The position numbers and the translations under genes are program-made. The notes below the pieces were generated by a model. That model ran no database searches and was not told the DNA's origin. It worked only from the letters and a program-made list of their open reading frames with translations. 9,792 bases of DNA from Chitinophagaceae bacterium (GTDB taxonomy: Bacteria; Bacteroidota; Bacteroidia; Chitinophagales; Chitinophagaceae), in assembly GCA_018061385.1 (NCBI GenBank), contig JAGOUF010000043.1, positions 1-9,792 of the forward strand, read 5' to 3'. Each line of letters opens with the position of its first letter. Within the stretch, counting starts at the first letter, position 1. Positions 6,336 through 9,792 of the stretch are shown here, piece by piece.

Positions 6336-7409
6336 TTATTTCACATCAAAATCTACCACTACTTTTTCTGTAAGTGGATGGCTTTGGCAAGTAAGTATAA
6401 AACCTTGTTCTATTTCTTCTTGTTCTAAACCCCAATGAACATCCATTTGTACTTGACCTTCTAACAATTTTGCCTTGCAAGTGCAGCAAACGCCACCTTT
6501 ACAGGCATAAGGTAAATCGGCACCTTGTTGTAAAGCCGCATCTAAAATATTCGTGCCACTATAGGGTAAATTAAAATCAAAACTTCTACCATCAACCGTG
6601 ATTGAAATTTTACTTTTTGCAGTAGTATCGGTATTGATAGTAGTATGATTGTTGGTTTTTTTAGGAGCTGCGGCTGCAAATAATTCAAAATGAATTTTCT
6701 TTGAATCAATTTGCTGGGCAATTAAAAAATTCTTCACACAAAATATCATTTCTTCTGGGCCACAAATAAAAAATTCATCTGTTGTTGCATAGTTAATAAG
6801 GCCATTGAGTTGCTCTAGTTTTTGAGTATCTATTCTGCCATAGTTTATTGCTGCATCTGTTCTTTCTCTACTTAAAATATGTGTTAGTTGAAATCGTTGT
6901 AAAAATTTATTTTTAAGAGCTTCTAAAGCTTCTTTAAAAATAATTGAACTTACATTTTTGTTGCCATAGACTAATGTAAATTGGCTGTGAGGCTCAGTAA
7001 GTAAAGTGGTTTCTATAATGGATAAAATTGGAGTTATTCCACTACCTGCAGCAAAAGCCACATAATTTTTTTGATTGTTTTTATTAAGTGCAGTAAAGAA
7101 CTTTCCTATTGGCGGCATTACATCTATTGTACTGCCAACTTTTAGTTTCGTATTTGCAAAAGTTGAAAACACACCTCCGTCAACCTGTTTAACTGCTATT
7201 CTATATTCATTGTTTAATGGAGATGAGCATAGTGAGTAAGAACGCCTTACGTCAACACCATCAATCATTGTTTTAAGTGTAAGACTTTGCCCTTGCACAT
7301 ATACAAATTGTTCTTTTAAATGTGCAGGTATATTAAATGAAATGGAAACACAATCTTTTGTTTCTTGCTGAATATCTTGAATAGTTAGTGCATGAAAATG
7401 TAGCAACAT
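6336..7409 (-). CDS. paaE: Phenylacetyl-CoA epoxidase reductase subunit PaaE
   Basis: 357 residues, the usual PaaE length (E. coli 356). A ferredoxin-NADP reductase module comes first: RRSYSLCSS (55-63) binds FAD, AAGSGITPILS (120-130) and CGPEEM (216-221) belong to the pyridine nucleotide domain. A plant-type 2Fe-2S ferredoxin follows, with Cys303, Cys308, Cys311 (ACKGGVCCTC) and Cys341 (LTCQSHP). A Thr/Asn-rich linker (about 250-266) joins the two. The protein passes electrons from NADPH to the di-iron PaaA/PaaC epoxidase that turns phenylacetyl-CoA into its ring-1,2-epoxide. Those oxygenase subunits are not in this window; downstream comes paaZ instead. Other Rieske or di-iron oxygenase reductases share this layout, but linkage to paaZ makes PaaE the best reading. 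It starts 61 bases after the TetR stop and is probably in the same transcript, unless the 14-bp palindrome in that gap marks its own control. Confidence 0.92.
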   Translation of the reverse strand: MLLHFHALTIQDIQQETKDCVSISFNIPAHLKEQFVYVQGQSLTLKTMIDGVDVRRSYSLCSSPLNNEYRIAVKQVDGGVFSTFANTKLKVGSTIDVMPPIGKFFTALNKNNQKNYVAFAAGSGITPILSIIETTLLTEPHSQFTLVYGNKNVSSIIFKEALEALKNKFLQRFQLTHILSRERTDAAINYGRIDTQKLEQLNGLINYATTDEFFICGPEEMIFCVKNFLIAQQIDSKKIHFELFAAAAPKKTNNHTTINTDTTAKSKISITVDGRSFDFNLPYSGTNILDAALQQGADLPYACKGGVCCTCKAKLLEGQVQMDVHWGLEQEEIEQGFILTCQSHPLTEKVVVDFDVK

Positions 7410-7446
7410 AAGGCAAGCAATCTATTTTAAGTGCGTTAATTAATTA

Positions 7447-7460
7447 TGTACAATTGTACA
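7447..7460. promoter_or_regulatory. 14-bp perfect palindrome between the TetR gene and paaE
   Basis: TGTACAATTGTACA reads identically on both strands. It lies 10 bases past the TetR stop and 37 bases before the paaE ATG, a plausible operator position. No exact TAnnTTTG box accompanies it, and it does not resemble the CTAAC/GTTAG site upstream of the TetR gene. A perfect palindrome of this length is expected roughly once by chance in this window, so position is the only support. Confidence 0.3.
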
Positions 7461-7470
7461 GAAAGAGAAA

Positions 7471-8064
7471 TTATTTTTTTAGTCCACCAACTAAAATGGC
7501 AATCATATTTTCTTCTAATTCGGGGCCATTAATTTTTTGTTTACTCCTATGCCAACTTTCTATTCCACTAATTGCATGTAGCATAATTAGTACAGCAGTT
7601 GTTGCGTCTATTTTTTTAATTTCTTTTTTCTTTATGCCTTCTTCTATAATGGCTGCAAAACGTTTTCGATAAGTACGACGTTGATTTTGAAAATTAGATA
7701 AATATGGCTCTGATAAATATTTCCATTCTCTATCACTTACAAAAACTTCTTCAAAATGTGTAACCATACCTTCAATATGAAAACGCAATAAGGTTTCTAC
7801 TTTTTGCAAAGAGTTAGCAGTTTCTTGCGTTTCTAATTCATCTAATTTTTGATTGTACCTGTTAGCAACACTAAAACATATTTCGTGCAGCAACTCGTTT
7901 TTACTTTTAATATGGTTGTATAAGCTTGCAGCTTCTACACCAACTACTTCTGCCAACTCTCTCATGCTAGCAGCTTTAAACCCTTTTTCTTTAAAAAGAA
8001 TTGCAGCCTTTTGTACAATTACATCTTTACGGCTGGCATTGTCTGAAGTTTTAATTCGTCCCAT
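7471..8064 (-). CDS. TetR/AcrR-family regulator, probable repressor of the phenylacetate genes (PaaR-like)
   Basis: 197 residues from the ATG at 8064. A GTG two codons earlier (8070) is in frame, but it overlaps the promoter -7 box, so the ATG is preferred. The N-terminal DNA-binding domain is typical: IVQKAAILFKEKGFKAASM (16-34), then the recognition helix region ELAEVVGVEAASLYNHIKSK (36-55). The helical C-terminal ligand domain (about 65-197) includes EGMVTHFEEVFVSDREWKYL (98-117). TetR proteins repress until a ligand releases them. In known PaaR proteins the ligand is phenylacetyl-CoA, which fits the paaE-paaZ genes directly downstream. The ligand cannot be read from the sequence. A candidate operator matching the Thermus PaaR consensus at all but one specified base lies just upstream, suggesting autoregulation. 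A fatty-acyl-CoA sensing relative (FadR-type TetR) is the main alternative. Confidence 0.9.
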   Translation of the reverse strand: MGRIKTSDNASRKDVIVQKAAILFKEKGFKAASMRELAEVVGVEAASLYNHIKSKNELLHEICFSVANRYNQKLDELETQETANSLQKVETLLRFHIEGMVTHFEEVFVSDREWKYLSEPYLSNFQNQRRTYRKRFAAIIEEGIKKKEIKKIDATTAVLIMLHAISGIESWHRSKQKINGPELEENMIAILVGGLKK

Positions 8065-8069
8065 ATGCA

Positions 8070-8077
8070 CAAAAATA
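8070..8077 (-). promoter_or_regulatory. -7 box of the TetR gene (and possibly of the whole paa unit)
   Basis: The minus strand reads TATTTTTG, an exact TAnnTTTG match, ending only 5 bases before the ATG at 8064. If this box is used, transcription would begin at or within a base or two of the start codon, giving a leaderless mRNA. The -33 position falls in a TTTTTC run. The candidate operator abuts it on the upstream side. Confidence 0.5.
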
Positions 8078-8078
8078 C

Positions 8079-8116
8079 ACTAACAAACGTTAGCGAAAAA
8101 GAAAGTTTTTGTTAGT
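8079..8116. promoter_or_regulatory. Candidate TetR (PaaR-like) operator upstream of the TetR gene
   Basis: The core CTAACAAACGTTAG (8080-8093) has arms CTAAC and GTTAG. It fits the PaaR consensus of Thermus thermophilus as I recall it, CNAACGNNCGTTNG, with one mismatch (A for the first G). A third half-site lies farther up: ACTAACAAA (8079-8087) and TTTGTTAGT (8108-8116) are perfect 9-bp inverse complements 20 bases apart. The core sits two bases from the -7 box, inside the promoter spacer, where a bound repressor would exclude RNA polymerase. Confidence 0.55.
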
Positions 8117-8130
8117 TGGAAAAAAGTTCT

Positions 8131-9297
8131 TTAATCTTTGTTTTCCTTAAGAAAGTCTTTTATGCCTGAATAAATTTTTTCAGCTACTTTTTTATGAAAT
8201 TTTGAATCGAGAATCTTTTTCTCATCTTCTTCGTTGCTTAAAAAGGCAACTTCTACCAAACAATTGGGAAAGTCTGTGATAGCATTGGGAGTAAAATTGA
8301 AATTGCCCACATTGCCAAATTCGTTCAAATCTAACTCTAACATTTTTTGTAAAATACTTACCGATAATGGCCTAAAACCAACATGTTTGTAATAAGTACT
8401 TACACCTTGTACTTCTTTTTTTGACGATGAGTTTAAATGAATACTAATAAACAATCTTGGCTTTTGTTCTTGCAAAAACAATACCCTGTCTTTGTTATCA
8501 ATAGTTGTATCACTACTTCTTGTCATTATAACAGTGGCACCCTTTTTTATAAGAAGTTTTTCTAATGCCTTTGCAAAAAGTAACGTGTACTCTTTTTCTC
8601 TAATTTTTGTTGTAATACCACTTGCACCAGTATTTGTACCACCATGGCCAGCATCAATTGCAATTACCATATTACTGATTGAAAAACTTGTTGGTGGATG
8701 TTGCACTTTTATAGTAAGTGTTTTGTTTTTATAAGCAGCTGTATAACCCCAATGTTGTTGATGCGTTAAATCAATGGTAACTTGTATTACGTCGTCTTCT
8801 ATTTGATTGAAATAAATGTTTTTAACTTCTTTTACATTTTGCAATTGCGTAATCCAATTGGTATTGCTTTGTACTCCATATAATTCCAGCATAATTTTAT
8901 TTGGATTTGTTTCCATCCAAATTTTATAAGGCAACCTTTCATCCATGCTTATACTTACAATATCAAAACTATCTTCAACTCCTTTAACACTCCAAGAGTT
9001 GGTTAAATAAAAGGGTTTTAATTTTAATGCTGTATCGATTTTGGTATATGATTTTTCTAAAAAAGCGGTTCTGTTTTTAGCAAGCTGAATAATATAATTT
9101 GTTGCAGTAGAATCTACCACTTTTACTAAAATATTGGTATCAATATAATTCATTTTTGCACCACCCAATCTATCTTCTCCAAGCCCATAAGCCATCATGG
9201 GCAATTTGCCTGTAGTACGTAAGTAACGATATTTTTCTTGGGCTGCAGATACAATACATAAACAGGTAAATAAAATGATGCAGGCAATATTTCTCAT
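8131..9297 (-). CDS. Exported N-acetylmuramoyl-L-alanine amidase (Amidase_3)
   Basis: 388 residues from the ATG at 9297, chosen because it opens with a signal peptide (MRNIACIILFTCLCIVSAAQ); the frame reaches a TTG at 9327 with no benefit. Residues about 35-92 look like a bacterial SH3-type domain (DTNILVKVVDS ... NRTAFLEKSYTKID). Residues about 98-200 form a beta-rich AMIN-like region (YKIWMETNPNKIMLELYG, 124-141). The catalytic domain (about 208-388) has all expected zinc and catalytic residues: His218 in IDAGHGG, Glu234 in REKEY, His287 in SIHLNSS and Glu349 in LVEVAFLSN. It cleaves the amide bond between N-acetylmuramic acid and the stem peptide in the periplasm, for cell separation or wall turnover. 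It ends 66 bases before the TetR ATG, and no clear terminator separates them. No exact promoter box was found upstream; the 131-base gap to arsR is shared. Confidence 0.93.
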   Translation of the reverse strand: MRNIACIILFTCLCIVSAAQEKYRYLRTTGKLPMMAYGLGEDRLGGAKMNYIDTNILVKVVDSTATNYIIQLAKNRTAFLEKSYTKIDTALKLKPFYLTNSWSVKGVEDSFDIVSISMDERLPYKIWMETNPNKIMLELYGVQSNTNWITQLQNVKEVKNIYFNQIEDDVIQVTIDLTHQQHWGYTAAYKNKTLTIKVQHPPTSFSISNMVIAIDAGHGGTNTGASGITTKIREKEYTLLFAKALEKLLIKKGATVIMTRSSDTTIDNKDRVLFLQEQKPRLFISIHLNSSSKKEVQGVSTYYKHVGFRPLSVSILQKMLELDLNEFGNVGNFNFTPNAITDFPNCLVEVAFLSNEEDEKKILDSKFHKKVAEKIYSGIKDFLKENKD

Positions 9298-9369
9298 GCC
9301 ATGAAGATAAAAAGTTTTGAAATACAAATTTTTAATTCAGTAATGCAAAGATCTTGTTTAAAAAATAAC

Positions 9370-9385
9370 TATCGTATTTGTACGA
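9370..9385. promoter_or_regulatory. Upstream ArsR-type operator
   Basis: ATCGTATTTGTACGAT has perfect 6-bp arms ATCGTA/TACGAT around TTTG. A second copy at 9415-9430 matches 14 of 16 bases in the same orientation. The central TTTG could serve as the -33 element of the arsR promoter (23 bases from the -7 box, slightly long), so a bound repressor would cover it. Confidence 0.6.
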
Positions 9386-9402
9386 TGAATATAATTATTC
9401 CT

Positions 9403-9410
9403 TTAGTTTT
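9403..9410 (+). promoter_or_regulatory. -7 box of arsR
   Basis: TAGTTTTG matches TAnnTTTG exactly and lies 18 bases before the ATG at 9429. It is bracketed by the two operator-like sites, and the predicted transcript start falls at the left edge of the second one. Confidence 0.55.
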
Positions 9411-9414
9411 GTTT

Positions 9415-9430
9415 ATCGTATTTAAACGAT
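9415..9430. promoter_or_regulatory. Downstream ArsR-type operator overlapping the arsR start codon
   Basis: ATCGTATTTAAACGAT repeats the upstream site with two changes in its right half, leaving 5-bp arms ATCGT/ACGAT. Its last two bases are the first two of the arsR ATG. The copies start 45 bases apart. Sites over both the -33 region and the transcript start are the pattern expected for tight autorepression. Confidence 0.6.
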
Positions 9431-9773
9431 GAAAATTATGGCCATACATAAAACCGAAGAATTTGGACAGAAGGAACAAGACTTAGCAGCATTTGCAAAA
9501 GCAATGAGCCATCCTGCAAGAATTGCTATATTAAAAGTATTGGCTCAAAAAAATGAATGTATTTGTGGCGAAATTGTAGAAATATTGCCATTGGCACAAA
9601 GTACCGTGAGTCAACATTTAAAAGCTTTAAAAGAGGCCGACTTAATTAAAGGCACTGTAGATGGACCTAAAAGTTGTTACTGTATTAACTGGAAAGCATT
9701 TGAAAAATTTAATGATGCTTTCAGCAGTTTATTTAGCAAATTAAAAGAGCAAAATAAAAAAGCTTGTTGTTAA
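9429..9773 (+). CDS. arsR: ArsR/SmtB-family metal- or metalloid-responsive repressor
   Basis: 114 residues from the ATG at 9429; an ATG three codons later (9438) is an equal alternative and would clear the overlap with the operator. Residues 20-40 ([21 protein letters not shown]) begin the winged helix. Cys44-x-Cys46 in ECICGEIVE corresponds to the ELCVCDL arsenite site of classical ArsR. The recognition helix is in [21 protein letters not shown] (55-75), followed by the beta-wing ([14 protein letters not shown]) with Cys83 and Cys85. The chain ends KKACC, adding Cys113 and Cys114. ArsR proteins repress their own operon and leave DNA on binding As(III), Sb(III) or another metal; this Cys content favours a thiol-liganded metalloid. 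Two operator-like sites flank the promoter. It is the only plus-strand gene, divergent from the amidase, and probably leads an arsenic-resistance operon beyond the window, which I cannot see. Confidence 0.88.
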   Translation: MKIMAIHKTEEFGQKEQDLAAFAKAMSHPARIAILKVLAQKNECICGEIVEILPLAQSTVSQHLKALKEADLIKGTVDGPKSCYCINWKAFEKFNDAFSSLFSKLKEQNKKACC

Positions 9774-9792
9774 AACTTAAAATTAATTAACT

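Noticed and set aside
8492..8734. Plus-strand hydrophobic open frame resembling a membrane protein
   Set aside because: It is the complement of the amidase catalytic domain, whose zinc ligands are all intact; hydrophobicity comes from the opposite strand.
9298..9327. Extended N-terminus of the amidase to a TTG at 9327
   Set aside because: The ATG at 9297 starts a normal signal peptide; the extra residues would bury it.
1..9792. CRISPR array, phage genes or a defence system
   Set aside because: No regularly spaced direct repeats and no structural phage or effector genes; the GxxExxY protein alone does not justify a defence call.

Overview
The window reads as a piece of an AT-rich Bacteroidota chromosome, most likely Chitinophagaceae or a close relative. 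The evidence is a secreted protein with a C-terminal Por (type IX) sorting domain, several promoter boxes of the Bacteroidota form TAnnTTTG, weak or absent Shine-Dalgarno sequences, and family resemblances throughout. Eight of the nine complete or partial genes lie on the minus strand. Only the last gene, an ArsR-type regulator, is on the plus strand. No rRNA, tRNA, CRISPR array or classical transposase was seen.

Right to left, in the direction of minus-strand transcription: an N-acetylmuramoyl-L-alanine amidase (9297-8131); a TetR-family regulator (8064-7471) with a candidate operator against its promoter; then a phenylacetate-catabolism group made of paaE (7409-6336), paaZ (6297-4249) and a crotonase-fold protein (3696-2920). 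PaaE is the reductase of the phenylacetyl-CoA epoxidase. PaaZ opens the oxepin-CoA ring and oxidises the resulting aldehyde. The crotonase probably handles an enoyl-CoA intermediate. The epoxidase subunits PaaA-D are not in the window. The TetR protein is the obvious candidate repressor: the site beside its promoter closely resembles the PaaR operator consensus known from Thermus.

A 128-residue GxxExxY protein sits between paaZ and the crotonase. It is bounded by 29-bp imperfect inverted repeats, one of which overlaps the paaZ stop codon. I read 3708-4255 as a small cassette that inserted into the operon. This is the most unusual structure in the window.

Further left are a non-coding stretch with a decayed 58-codon reading-frame remnant (2876-2700), the sorting-domain beta-rich secreted protein (2479-887) ending in a strong 16-bp terminator hairpin, a nested inverted repeat built on a CACAGAG-type motif (687-782), and the N-terminal 219 residues of the DNA polymerase III delta-prime subunit (658 to the edge).

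At the right end the divergent intergenic region carries two near-identical 16-bp operator-like sites bracketing the arsR promoter. They point to autoregulation of an arsenic or metal-responsive operon that continues beyond the window.
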